Shown one piece after another: positions 43,951 through 52,155 of a stretch of DNA of 64,000 bases. Where the stretch lies: NCBI GenBank assembly GCA_047639555.1, contig JBLIOE010000015.1, positions 1 to 64,000 on the forward strand, in the 5' to 3' direction. The notes below the pieces were generated by a model that worked only from the letters and a program-made list of their open reading frames with translations, was not told where the DNA came from and searched no databases. Position 1 is the stretch's first letter; each line of letters starts with the position of its first letter. This DNA is from JAJRXC01 sp047639555 (lineage in GTDB: Bacteria; Actinomycetota; Acidimicrobiia; Acidimicrobiales; Aldehydirespiratoraceae). The position numbers and the translations under genes are program-made.

Positions 43951-44817
43951 ATGGCGTCCTCGGCGGGGGAGGAGTGCGAATCTTTGGTTGTGCCTCTCGG
44001 ATTCCGCGACGTCGTCGAGCATTCGCCGTTTGTTGACTCTCCGTTCCGGTGGCGCATGGGCGTGCGCTCTCTGGCGGAGGATCTTTGGCTCCAGCCCGAT
44101 GATCAGCGCGATGCAGATCTCGCCGAGAAAGCCGCGCTCATCGCCCGCGATCCCAATCAGGTAGTGCTGCAGCTCCCCGTCGCCGACGCAGCGGCCTCCG
44201 AACTTCTCGGGTTGATCACCGACGATCTCGCCCGGAGGAATTTGTCGCGGCCACCCGCCGGAGGCGTCGCTATCGAGCGCGCCGGTCGTTCGGTCCAAGA
44301 AGATCTGTGTGTGATGCAGCCCGTGAATGGTGTGTGGTCAATGGTGGCCGGGTCGGTGTGTTTCCCGACGCGCTGGTCGCTCGTCGACAAGATCGGAAAG
44401 TCGTTGGCCGCGATCCACGCCCCCGTCCCCAACTACGCCTCCGATCTAGGCCCGCAGGTGGAACGTTTCTTCGATCGGATGACGGCCGGGTCACTGGCCT
44501 ATCGACTGAATTGGTCGCTCGTCGGTCAGTCTGATCGCCGCCTACCAGCCATGGCCCGCCAGGCCCCTACTGAGCTTCCCGAGGACCCCAGACAAGACCT
44601 GTTTGTCCGGATTGAACGACAGACTCTGCGACGGCTCACCGGGACAAACGCGATTGTGTTCGGGATTCGGATACATGTGTGGCCGCTCGGTGAAGTCGTT
44701 GATGATGTAGTTGCTGCCGGCTTTATCCATGAACTCCAAGAGATCCCGTTCGACGTTGCTCGGTACAAGAACCTCGACGGCATGCGAGCGCAGATGATCG
44801 CATGGCTCGGCGGGTGA
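43951..44817 (+). CDS. DUF3445-like protein (heme-dependent oxidative N-demethylase family)
   Basis: 288 residues from the ATG 43951, 4 nt after the previous stop. The pattern SPFRWRMGVRSLAEDLWLQP, LAEKAALIARDPNQVVLQLP, LCVMQPVNGVWSMVAGSVCF, RWSLVDKIGKSLAAIHAPVP and FVRIERQTLRRLTGTNAIVF follows the DUF3445 family, related to the alpha subunit of heme-dependent oxidative N-demethylase. The heme His cannot be fixed by eye. Role in this organism unknown. Confidence 0.75.
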   Translation: MASSAGEECESLVVPLGFRDVVEHSPFVDSPFRWRMGVRSLAEDLWLQPDDQRDADLAEKAALIARDPNQVVLQLPVADAAASELLGLITDDLARRNLSRPPAGGVAIERAGRSVQEDLCVMQPVNGVWSMVAGSVCFPTRWSLVDKIGKSLAAIHAPVPNYASDLGPQVERFFDRMTAGSLAYRLNWSLVGQSDRRLPAMARQAPTELPEDPRQDLFVRIERQTLRRLTGTNAIVFGIRIHVWPLGEVVDDVVAAGFIHELQEIPFDVARYKNLDGMRAQMIAWLGG

Positions 44818-44887
44818 GGGGGCCTGGACGAGTTCGTCCCCTACACTTTCCCGGTGTTCGCCCGCGTGGGGCAGCACCCACTGCATC

Positions 44888-45661
44888 ATGAGCGAACTCC
44901 CCGAACCAGACGACGCCCCCTTCCGCCTTGCCACCGGCGAGGAATTGGTCCTGCCCGTCGATGAGTCGGCCGAGAGCGTGTTGTCGACCGACACCGGGCC
45001 TGTCCCCGAGACCCCTCTGGGAGCAACCCCGGGCCGCCCGCCGGGTATACGTGGTCAACGTCCGAGCTATCGCGATCGACGCACCGCAGGCCGCCTTCGC
45101 GCCCGAAAGGTTCGTCGCCTGGTTCGCCACGTCGAGCCCTGGTCGGTCCTCAAGGTCTCGCTGATTTTCTATTTCTGCCTCTGGGTGATCTTGCTGATCG
45201 CCGGCGTAATTCTCTGGAGCTTCGCCGTTGGATCCGGCACGGTCGACAATGTTGAGAACTTTGTCACCGAACTCTTCGCGTTGAAGAGCTTCGAACTGAA
45301 TGCCGACGAAATATTCCGAGCCAGCGCCATCGGCGGGTTGGTACTGGTATTGGCTGGCTCCGGCTTCACCGTATTGATGTCCGTGCTGTTCAACCTCATC
45401 AGCGACGTCACCGGTGGTGTGCGGTTCACGGTGGTCGAAGAAGAGACCGCTCGGCCTCGCCCGAAGCGCACACGGCCCCGTCATGGAGCCCGAATTGCTG
45501 CTCCCGCCGGCGTTGTGCACGAGATGCCAACTGCTCCAGCGATGCTCGAGAACGACGATGCGACCGCAGCCAATCACCAATTTGTGGCTCCGACGATCGA
45601 GACCGACTTGCCGATCCTCCCGACGGCCGAGGAATCCGAGTCCAACGACACATATTCCTAG
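44888..45661 (+). CDS. DUF3566 membrane protein (Rv0007-like)
   Basis: 257 residues. A disordered acidic and Pro-rich N-terminus leads to RRLVRHVEPWSVLKVSLIFY, the DUF3566 hallmark. Two membrane helices follow (FYFCLWVILLIAGVILWSFA and ASAIGGLVLVLAGSGFTVLM) and then FNLISDVTGGVRFTVVEE. The last ~70 residues are again disordered. Its place after gyrA and before tRNA-Ile is the same as in mycobacteria. Function not firmly known; probably linked to envelope or division. Confidence 0.88.
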   Translation: MSELPEPDDAPFRLATGEELVLPVDESAESVLSTDTGPVPETPLGATPGRPPGIRGQRPSYRDRRTAGRLRARKVRRLVRHVEPWSVLKVSLIFYFCLWVILLIAGVILWSFAVGSGTVDNVENFVTELFALKSFELNADEIFRASAIGGLVLVLAGSGFTVLMSVLFNLISDVTGGVRFTVVEEETARPRPKRTRPRHGARIAAPAGVVHEMPTAPAMLENDDATAANHQFVAPTIETDLPILPTAEESESNDTYS

Positions 45662-45714
45662 CGTCAAGAGACGTTGGTGACCGCGGCCGCACGCCGGTAG
45701 CGTGTGCGCCTCAC

Positions 45715-45788
<74 letters not shown>

Positions 45789-45861
45789 CGGGAACTCCTT
45801 GAGTTCACTGGCCCGTGAATCAAGACTGAGGACTGTTCGTCAGCGAGTAGGAGAGTGCCGA

Positions 45862-46017
45862 ATGGGTGGTCGTGGTCTGCTGACACTGGTTCGGCGAGCA
45901 ATGGTGGCAATCTTCGCAGGTGTCTCGGTTGCCGCGGCGATTCGTGTTCGAGGTAGTGGCGGCGTCCCTCCCCAAAAGGGCGGTTGGCGCGAACTGAAGG
46001 GCGAGGATCTTCGATGA
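45862..46017 (+). CDS. Small single-helix membrane protein
   Basis: 51 codons from the ATG 45862 with GGAGA about 8 nt upstream. One membrane segment (LLTLVRRAMVAIFAGVSVAA) and a polar end (PPQKGGWRELKGEDLR) that looks conserved in style. Not recognised as a named family. It lies 74 nt after tRNA-Ile and 39 nt before the dehydrogenase-like gene. Confidence 0.55.
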   Translation: MGGRGLLTLVRRAMVAIFAGVSVAAAIRVRGSGGVPPQKGGWRELKGEDLR

Positions 46018-46056
46018 TTCTGCCGCTCCGATCCATCCGGTGAGGACCGCCCTCCG

Positions 46057-47046
46057 ATGAAGATTGTGCTCTTTGGCGCCGGAGCCACGGGTGCACGAAT
46101 TGCACGCCAGCTTCGTTCGAGCGGCCGCGTTGAGTGTGTTGAAGTCCGCGACCAGCAAGACGAGAAGGCACAACGGCTCGTCGACACACTCGGATCCGGC
46201 ACGCGGTTTGGTTCCGGCCGCCAGATTGACCGCGACACCGATGCCATCGTCCTGGCCACACCTGCGGGCTCACAGGCGGCTCTCGCCCGCCGAGCGGTGC
46301 ATCGCGGTGTGGCGGTGGTTTCCACGTCCAATCAAACCGGCGAGGTCCGCCGTCTTCTCGACCTCGAGCAAGAGGCCTTGCACCATGGCGTGTCAGTGCT
46401 GATTGGTGCCGGTTTCATGCCCGGGTTTACGGGATTACTCGCCCGCCATATGAGCGAAGAGTTCGATGAGATCGACGAGATTCATGTTGCGAAGGTAGGC
46501 ACCGGCGGCCCCGCCTGCGCCCGCCAGCATCATCGAGCGTTGTCCTCGGCCGGCCTTGACTGGCGCGACGGCAAGTGGACTCGCCGATCCGGTGGATCGG
46601 GCCGTGAGCTTGCGTATTTCCCGGATCCGATCGGTGGCCGAGACTGTTATCGGGCGGGACTTCCCGATGCCCTGCTGCTCGTACCGGAATTTCCTGGTGT
46701 CGACCGGGTTACTGCTCGCCAAGCTGCCACCCGCCGCGATCGGCTCACGGCAGCGTTGCCGATGTTGCGGCCTCCCCATGCTGAAGGTGGCATTGGTGCT
46801 GTCCGGGTCGAACTCCGCGGCCGCGTTGGAATTGAGCGTCGGGTCAGCGTGATGGGGGCGATCGAGCGACCTGCAGTGGCCGCAGGAGCGGTTGCGGCGT
46901 GTGCGACGCTCCACGTGCTGGCGGGGTACACCGAGCCGGGTGCCTATGGCCTCGCAGGCGTAGACGAACACCTTCGCCTTTTACGGGCTATTGGTGACTG
47001 TGGCGTCCGTGGAATGCGTTTCGAAGGTGTCACCACCTTCCGGTAG
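46057..47046 (+). CDS. Saccharopine-dehydrogenase-like NAD(P)-binding protein
   Basis: 329 residues. Rossmann start KIVLFGAGATGARIARQLRS (GxGxxG type), followed by VLATPAGSQAALARRAVHRG, VAVVSTSNQTGEVRRLLDLE and IGAGFMPGFTGLLARHM, the arrangement of saccharopine-dehydrogenase-like proteins. The C-terminal half has RVELRGRVGIERRVSVMGAI and ends with a helical part. Substrate unknown. Confidence 0.8.
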   Translation: MKIVLFGAGATGARIARQLRSSGRVECVEVRDQQDEKAQRLVDTLGSGTRFGSGRQIDRDTDAIVLATPAGSQAALARRAVHRGVAVVSTSNQTGEVRRLLDLEQEALHHGVSVLIGAGFMPGFTGLLARHMSEEFDEIDEIHVAKVGTGGPACARQHHRALSSAGLDWRDGKWTRRSGGSGRELAYFPDPIGGRDCYRAGLPDALLLVPEFPGVDRVTARQAATRRDRLTAALPMLRPPHAEGGIGAVRVELRGRVGIERRVSVMGAIERPAVAAGAVAACATLHVLAGYTEPGAYGLAGVDEHLRLLRAIGDCGVRGMRFEGVTTFR

Positions 47047-47285
47047 TCCCGACCCGTCACCGCTGGATTCGGGTGAACGAAGCCATTGGGTATTGAGTCG
47101 AAGTGACTATCAAGGTCGACCTTCACGATGCCGTAGACCGTTGAAACGACAGTCGATGTGCCTCATTTGGAAGATTTTCCAAGAAATCGCTAAAGGCCTT
47201 CTTCCAACGCGCCGAAACATTCTTCTACTGGAAGAAGTACCGATCAACGAGGTCGGCTTCACTCACCAAAGGGAGTATCGAGGCG
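47047..47285 (+). other. 239-nt leader with inverted repeats before the sigma factor gene
   Basis: No gene seen. Contains TTGGAA-GATT-TTCCAA (47167-47182) and TTCTTC-TACTG-GAAGAA (47221-47237), plus repeated TTCTTCC/GGAAGA words. More AT-rich than its surroundings, so a promoter or operator region is likely. Confidence 0.4.
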
Positions 47286-48233
47286 ATGAATAAGGGCGAT
47301 CAAGAAACAATGCTGCGAAGCACACGAGCAAGCCGGCGACGGGTTCGTCCCACGCAGGGCGCCGACTCGATGGATGCCGATCTCGCAGAGATGATTGAGA
47401 AGAACCTCCCGCTGGTGAAGCACATCGTCTTCCAGGTGGCCGTTCACTTCCCCCGCCACGTTGATCGTGACGAACTGGCCCGGGCCGGTGCGCTTGGACT
47501 GGTTGAAGCCGCTCGCCGCTACGACGCGGACCGTGGTGTCCCGTTTGAACGCTTTGCCGCCCAGCGCATTCGTGGAGCAATCCTCGATGCCGTGCGGGCC
47601 GCTGACTGGGCGCCCCGCTCGGTTCGTAGCCTCGCTCGCAAGCTTGAAGGCGCCGAGCAGCGCCTCGCTACCGAGTTTGGTCGGCTCCCGACTAAGGAAG
47701 AAATGTCTGAGGCGCTGGGTATGAGCCAGAGCGAACTCAACCGCCTCCAGGACCGGATGTTCCGCTCCGTCGTGCTGGCTCTCGAACACGAGACGGCTGA
47801 CGACGTCGAGAAGGACCTCACCCTGGTCGACGTGCTCGTCGACGAGAACTCGATCGAGCCATCCGTTGAACTCGAAACCCGTGAACTCCACGGCTATCTC
47901 CGTGACGCCATCTCCCTTCTGCCTGAGCGTCACCGCCTCGTTGTTGTCGGCTACTTCCTCGAGGGCCGCACGTCACAAGAACTCGCCGACTTCCTCGGTG
48001 TTACCGAGTCCCGGATCAGCCAGCTCCGTTCGGAATCGCTGCTGATGCTGCAAGAAGGCATCGAAGCCCAGTACCTCTCCGAAACTCCCGAGCTCTCCGA
48101 TGTCACGGGTCGTGTCGCTCGCCGCAAGGCCACCTACTCCAAAGGAATTGCTGATGCGTCGACGTTTGCCGACCGTATGGAGCAGATCAACCTGATTGAG
48201 TCGGACGCTCCCGCCATCCTGGAGATGCACTGA
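47286..48233 (+). CDS. RNA polymerase sigma factor of the FliA/WhiG type
   Basis: 315 residues. Region 2: IEKNLPLVKHIVFQVAVHFP, RDELARAGALGLVEAARRYD, VPFERFAAQRIRGAILDAVR, ADWAPRSVRSLARKLE (the FliA/WhiG DW-x-P-R pattern). Region 3: LGMSQSELNRLQ. Region 4: RHRLVVVGYFLEGRTSQELA and VTESRISQLRSESLLML. About 60 residues follow region 4, which is longer than typical FliA. No flagellar or sporulation genes lie nearby and no anti-sigma gene is adjacent. Confidence 0.9.
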   Translation: MNKGDQETMLRSTRASRRRVRPTQGADSMDADLAEMIEKNLPLVKHIVFQVAVHFPRHVDRDELARAGALGLVEAARRYDADRGVPFERFAAQRIRGAILDAVRAADWAPRSVRSLARKLEGAEQRLATEFGRLPTKEEMSEALGMSQSELNRLQDRMFRSVVLALEHETADDVEKDLTLVDVLVDENSIEPSVELETRELHGYLRDAISLLPERHRLVVVGYFLEGRTSQELADFLGVTESRISQLRSESLLMLQEGIEAQYLSETPELSDVTGRVARRKATYSKGIADASTFADRMEQINLIESDAPAILEMH

Positions 48234-48271
48234 CCAACGGCGCGGTTGGTTTGCGCGAACGAACAAGAACT

Positions 48272-48298
48272 GCGACTGGGGGTGTGAACCCCCGTCGC
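48272..48298 (+). terminator. Strong hairpin after the sigma factor gene
   Basis: GGGGGT-GTGA-ACCCCC (48278-48293) extended by GCGAC/GTCGC across one bulged T. It begins 39 nt after the stop. No T-tract, as usual in this genome. Confidence 0.55.
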
Positions 48299-48333
48299 CA
48301 ATGACGAAGCAGCGCTCGGTAACGTGGCGGCCT

Positions 48334-48996
48334 ATGGGTCGCCATGTTGCTGTTTTCAGTGTCGTTCTTTCGATTGTCGCCGGGGCTTGTTCGTCGAGCG
48401 ACGAACCCGCGTCGAGTCCGACCACGTCGGTCGATTCGTCCGGGGAGGTTGACGAGTACGGCTGTGCGGTCCTTGACAGGCCCGCTCCGGAGCTGCTCGA
48501 GGTCGGTGTGGTGGTTGAGTTCGATGACAAGGGCAATAGTCACGAGGCGTGTGCGGCGGGTTACGACACGGCGATCCCGACCACCGGCACCCACTTCGCG
48601 GTCTGGCAGAATTGTGGCTTCTACACCGAACCCATTCGAGACAACGCGGCAGTGCATTCGCTTGAACATGGTGCCGTGTGGATCTCGTATGCATCGGACC
48701 TCACCGCCGATGAAGTTGAAGCCATCAAGACGGCTGTCGGCGAAGACGAACACATGCTCGCGGCGCCATATCCCGGCCTACAGAACCCAATCGTCTTGAG
48801 TGCCTGGACGAGGCAGTTAGCTGTTGACCGTTGGGCGGATCCGCTGGTGGCGGAATTCATCCATGACTACTTGGGGCGTCGTTCCCCAACGGCCCCGGAA
48901 CCGGGTGTGAGCTGTGACGGCGGGTTTGGTGTGGCGCCGAATCTGCCCGACGCCGACTATGCGCCGTCGCTCGAGTGGGCCCGCGACAACGCCTAG
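48334..48996 (+). CDS. DUF3105-like lipoprotein
   Basis: 220 residues from the ATG 48334 (an ATG at 48301 is also possible). Signal MGRHVAVFSVVLSIVAGACS with the lipobox Cys. The mature part shows TGTHFAVWQNCGFYTEPIRD, HSLEHGAVWISYASDLTADE and YPGLQNPIVLSAWTRQLAVD, the pattern of DUF3105. Conserved His residues in GTHF and SLEHG may bind metal. Predicted to face the outside of the membrane. Function unknown. Confidence 0.8.
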   Translation: MGRHVAVFSVVLSIVAGACSSSDEPASSPTTSVDSSGEVDEYGCAVLDRPAPELLEVGVVVEFDDKGNSHEACAAGYDTAIPTTGTHFAVWQNCGFYTEPIRDNAAVHSLEHGAVWISYASDLTADEVEAIKTAVGEDEHMLAAPYPGLQNPIVLSAWTRQLAVDRWADPLVAEFIHDYLGRRSPTAPEPGVSCDGGFGVAPNLPDADYAPSLEWARDNA

Positions 48997-48997
48997 A

Positions 48998-49786
48998 TCA
49001 ACTCGACGCCGAATTCCAGATGTTGAGGAGCGCGTCGTGAATCACACCGTTGGTGCCCACTCCTGAGCCGGTCTTCCATACGTCGGGGCCCTCGGTGCCA
49101 TCGGCGGTGGAGTAACGGCCACCCGCCTCAGGAATGATCACCGCCATTGGGGCAACATCCCAGGGTTTGGCGAGTGGATCAATCATGGCTTCTGCTCGGC
49201 CGGTGGCGACGAGCGCATAGCCGTAAGCGTCGCCCCAGGTGCGAAAGGTTAGTGGGCTGTCGAGAACTTGCTCGAGTGCGGGCCGCGGCCAATAGCTGAA
49301 GCCACTGGTCATCGCGTAGGCGCCGTCGAGCTTGGCGTGGTCGCTCACATGGCAGCGTTCGCCGTTGTGGAAGGCGCCGAGGCCGCGCCCGGCCCAAACG
49401 GTTTCCCCCAACGCAGGCAGGTTGATGACGCCAACCGCGGGGCCATGCTCATCGACGAGCGCCAGCAGGTTGCTGTAGAGGGGGACACCCTTGGTAAAGG
49501 CCTTGGTGCCGTCGATCGGGTCGATCACCCATGTCCGGCCACTGGTACCAGTGGTGTCTTGGTATTCCTCGCCTATGACGGAATCCTGCGGGAAGTGCCT
49601 AGCGAGTGCGTCGCGTATGAGCGACTCGGCGCCGAGGTCGGCCGCGGTGACCGGTGAACCGTCATCCTTGTGGTCGACCGCAAGCGAGGGACTACGAAAG
49701 AACTCGAGCGTGAACTCACCAGCGGCGCGAGCGATTTCGACGGCAATGGTGACAAGTTCGGGATCGACCGGGGGTGCGTCAGGCAT
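48998..49786 (-). CDS. hisN: Inositol-monophosphatase-family phosphatase, probable histidinol-phosphatase
   Basis: 262 residues from the ATG 49786. Metal motifs of the IMPase fold: DDGSPVTAADLGAE, VIGEEYQD (GEE), WVIDPIDGTKAF (DPIDGT) and PWDVAPMAVIIPEAGG (WDxA). Members of this type in actinobacteria act as histidinol-phosphate phosphatase (HisN), but inositol phosphate or other sugars cannot be excluded. Its start overlaps the DUF1295 gene stop by 8 nt. Confidence 0.85.
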   Translation of the reverse strand: MPDAPPVDPELVTIAVEIARAAGEFTLEFFRSPSLAVDHKDDGSPVTAADLGAESLIRDALARHFPQDSVIGEEYQDTTGTSGRTWVIDPIDGTKAFTKGVPLYSNLLALVDEHGPAVGVINLPALGETVWAGRGLGAFHNGERCHVSDHAKLDGAYAMTSGFSYWPRPALEQVLDSPLTFRTWGDAYGYALVATGRAEAMIDPLAKPWDVAPMAVIIPEAGGRYSTADGTEGPDVWKTGSGVGTNGVIHDALLNIWNSASS

Positions 49787-50576
49787 CCTCGTCCACGCTA
49801 GAAGGCCGCCGCGGGAAGAACATCGATGTGCGGGCCACATATTCGGGATAGCCATCGCGTCGTTTCCGGAGTCCGCGCTCGAGCATGGCGACACCGGAAA
49901 CGTTTATGAGTAGATAGCTCATGGCCACTGGTCCGATGAGGCCAAACCATGCCGCACCAGTTTCGGCGGTGACGAGGAAGATGCCCCACCAGATACAGCA
50001 ATCACCGAAGTAGTTCGGATGCCGGCTGTATCTCCACAACCCGCGATCGAGAACCATGCCGTCATTCGCAGTGTCCGCTCGGAATTGGGCCAGCTGAGCG
50101 TCTCCTACTGTTTCGAAGAAGAAGCCGATGCCCCACAACACAACACCGACGACGGCGATCCAGCCTATATCGGGATAGCGCGCCGTGGCCGCGAGCTGCA
50201 CCGGGAGTGAGACAATAAACATCAGCAATCCCTGTAGCCCGAAGACCGTGACGAGCGATCGGAGTGGGAAGTGCTCTCGTTGGCGGCGGCGCATCGATTG
50301 GTAGCGAAAGTCCTCAGCGGCACCTCGACTCCGCCACCAGAGATGACCAGCGAGCCGCAGACCCCAGATGGTCACCATGGCCGTGAGGAGTGTGCTGCGG
50401 CCGTTGTGGCCGTCACCGACCATCCGAGCGATCCAGGCGACAAGGACAAACCCGGCGCCCCACGCAATGTCGACGACGCTGGCGTTGCGAAGGAAGAGAC
50501 TCACGACCCACATCGCCACCATCATCACGATGATGCCGAGGGCGGTTGCCAGCATGACCTCGAGAGGGTCGTTCAC
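49779..50576 (-). CDS. DUF1295 family membrane protein (steroid 5-alpha-reductase-like)
   Basis: 265 residues with about six membrane helices. Family features: ASVVDIAWGAGFVLVAW near the start, LRLAGHLWWRSRG, and the nucleotide-binding-like end RGLWRYSRHPNYFGDCCIWW. Proteins of this type resemble steroid 5-alpha-reductases and isoprenylcysteine methyltransferases. The substrate is unknown but likely a lipid. Part of a minus-strand run: acyltransferase, this gene, hisN. Confidence 0.88.
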   Translation of the reverse strand: MNDPLEVMLATALGIIVMMVAMWVVSLFLRNASVVDIAWGAGFVLVAWIARMVGDGHNGRSTLLTAMVTIWGLRLAGHLWWRSRGAAEDFRYQSMRRRQREHFPLRSLVTVFGLQGLLMFIVSLPVQLAATARYPDIGWIAVVGVVLWGIGFFFETVGDAQLAQFRADTANDGMVLDRGLWRYSRHPNYFGDCCIWWGIFLVTAETGAAWFGLIGPVAMSYLLINVSGVAMLERGLRKRRDGYPEYVARTSMFFPRRPSSVDEDA

Positions 50577-51619
50577 GGAAGCTCTTTGGCCCCAACGAGC
50601 GAAGGTGGATAGCCGCCACTTGAGTGGCGCTCAATCATGCGCTTTTCGATCCAGCGATCCATGTCGATCCATCGGTCGACGAGCCACTCGGTGAAGGCGT
50701 GCTCATCTTCGGGCACTTCGGAACGGTTGATTCGCCAGACCCGAACCTGGACCGGAGCAGACAAGGGGAGTGACGAGCGAATAGCGGCGAGGTCACCGAA
50801 GACACCCATACCTTCGTGGGCGACGAGGATGAGATCAGCGTCGGGTGCTCCCTGAAGAAGCAGCCGGGTGCCTGCGGGGCGGGGCGGCAGCATGTGTTTG
50901 AGGGTACGGACCGCAGGTTCGAGGTCCGGACGCGTCTCACCGATTCTTGTGGCGGCACGGTCAAGACGCTCAGGGGTGAAGAACGTGCCCTCCGGAAAGA
51001 TCACAGCGACATCATCACCGAGGTGGTTCGACAGGGTTCGCAGGCGATCCCACAACGGCGAGTCTGGGGAGGGCGATCGGTGGAGGAAGACGTTGGGAAG
51101 TCGGTTGCCGACGATGTCCATCGCCGGTGCCCATTGGAGATCGTCCTTGAGTGTGTAGCGAAGTGGGTGGCCGCCTTCGATCCCAAAGAGTAGAACCGGG
51201 AGGATTGCGTCGGCATGGCTGGCATGGCGGGCGAGCACGATCGCGTTACCGGTGAGGAGCGATTCGGGGTTTTCCACGACCCAGCGGAGGCCGGCGAAGC
51301 GCCGCAAATTTCGCAGATGGGTGCCGGCCCACCACCACTCCAGTCGGTGGAAGCGAGACTGGGCCCGGAGCGAGTTGTTGCGGCCGAGTTGGGCGGCAGT
51401 CAGCACCGCGGCGGCGAGCACACCGGCGCACTCGATGATCACCACCCCGGTGACAACACACCAAAAGCGCACCCGACGAAGGGGACCTCGGCCCGTGCTG
51501 AGGTCTCGCAGGGCGAGGAGGGGAAGCACTATCGGCGAGGCGGCAACGAGGAGCGTGGCCGCTAGGAAGAACGCGGCGACACTGATCGTGCGCCGAATCA
51601 CAGGGCGAGGCATGGCCAT
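50573..51619 (-). CDS. Membrane acyltransferase of the PlsC type
   Basis: 348 residues from the ATG 51619 (an ATG two codons later is possible). Two N-terminal hydrophobic segments, then the acyltransferase domain with LARHASHADAILP (H-x4-D catalytic motif) and VAVIFPEGTFFTPER (substrate-binding EGT). GAPDADLILVAHEGMGVFGD follows. Probably transfers acyl groups to a glycerol-phosphate or related lipid. It overlaps the DUF1295 start by 4 nt. Confidence 0.86.
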   Translation of the reverse strand: MAMPRPVIRRTISVAAFFLAATLLVAASPIVLPLLALRDLSTGRGPLRRVRFWCVVTGVVIIECAGVLAAAVLTAAQLGRNNSLRAQSRFHRLEWWWAGTHLRNLRRFAGLRWVVENPESLLTGNAIVLARHASHADAILPVLLFGIEGGHPLRYTLKDDLQWAPAMDIVGNRLPNVFLHRSPSPDSPLWDRLRTLSNHLGDDVAVIFPEGTFFTPERLDRAATRIGETRPDLEPAVRTLKHMLPPRPAGTRLLLQGAPDADLILVAHEGMGVFGDLAAIRSSLPLSAPVQVRVWRINRSEVPEDEHAFTEWLVDRWIDMDRWIEKRMIERHSSGGYPPSLVGAKELP

Positions 51620-51669
51620 ACGTGACCGTATCGCTCTAGGCCGCCTGCAAAGATCCTTTCCGACTGCGA

Positions 51670-51698
51670 TTGACATCTTTCACATCTCTTCATACTCT
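51670..51698 (+). promoter_or_regulatory. Sigma-70-type promoter in an AT-rich patch
   Basis: TTGACA (51670-51675), a 17-nt spacer, then TACTCT (51693-51698). The surrounding 60 nt are pyrimidine-rich with repeated ATCTT words and far more AT-rich than the rest of the window. It lies 55 nt upstream of the small helical protein gene. Confidence 0.5.
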
Positions 51699-51752
51699 TT
51701 GATATCTTCTCAATACTTTTCGATCCTACCGAAGCGAATGAAGGAAATCACC

Positions 51753-52109
51753 ATGCCAATTGCGGATCCGCATGCAGAGATCGATCGGCTACGCAGCCAC
51801 GCCCAATGGGCGATCGGGCAGGCGACCGAAGCACGAGCGCTTGGTCTCGACATCGATGTTCGGCGCCAGTTCGTCCTCGACCGCGACAAGGACTGCCTGT
51901 CTCGACACACCGCGGCGGTCTGGTCGTCGCGGGCCGCGGAGCGAAGTCGAGTCACGTTGCAGCACAGCATTGGATTCTCGCTGTGGATGGCTTCGGAAGG
52001 ACTGAACGAGACCGTGACAGCGCTCGAGGCGCAAGCGGGTGCGTTCGAGGAAACGGCGCGCGACTCGAACCGCCAGGCCGAGCGACTCGAAAGAGAACTC
52101 CTGATGTGA
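51753..52109 (+). CDS. Small helical (coiled-coil) protein of unknown function
   Basis: 118 residues from the ATG 51753, with AAGGAA 6 nt upstream. Entirely helical and rich in Ala, Arg and Glu (IDRLRSHAQWAIGQATEARA, LDRDKDCLSRHTAAVWSSRA, ETARDSNRQAERLERELLM). No membrane helix or signal. Not a family I recognise. It has its own consensus-like promoter and so may be strongly expressed. Confidence 0.65.
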   Translation: MPIADPHAEIDRLRSHAQWAIGQATEARALGLDIDVRRQFVLDRDKDCLSRHTAAVWSSRAAERSRVTLQHSIGFSLWMASEGLNETVTALEAQAGAFEETARDSNRQAERLERELLM

Positions 52110-52110
52110 A

Positions 52111-52155
52111 CCGGTCTTAGGCGACCCGGTTTTAAGCGACCCGGTTTTAGGCGAT
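52111..52155. repeat. Three tandem 15-bp repeats
   Basis: CCGGTCTTAGGCGAC (52111-52125), CCGGTTTTAAGCGAC (52126-52140) and CCGGTTTTAGGCGAT (52141-52155). On the minus strand each copy carries a TAA in the frame of the adjacent hydrolase gene, so the repeats duplicate the end of that gene together with its stop codon. Confidence 0.8.
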
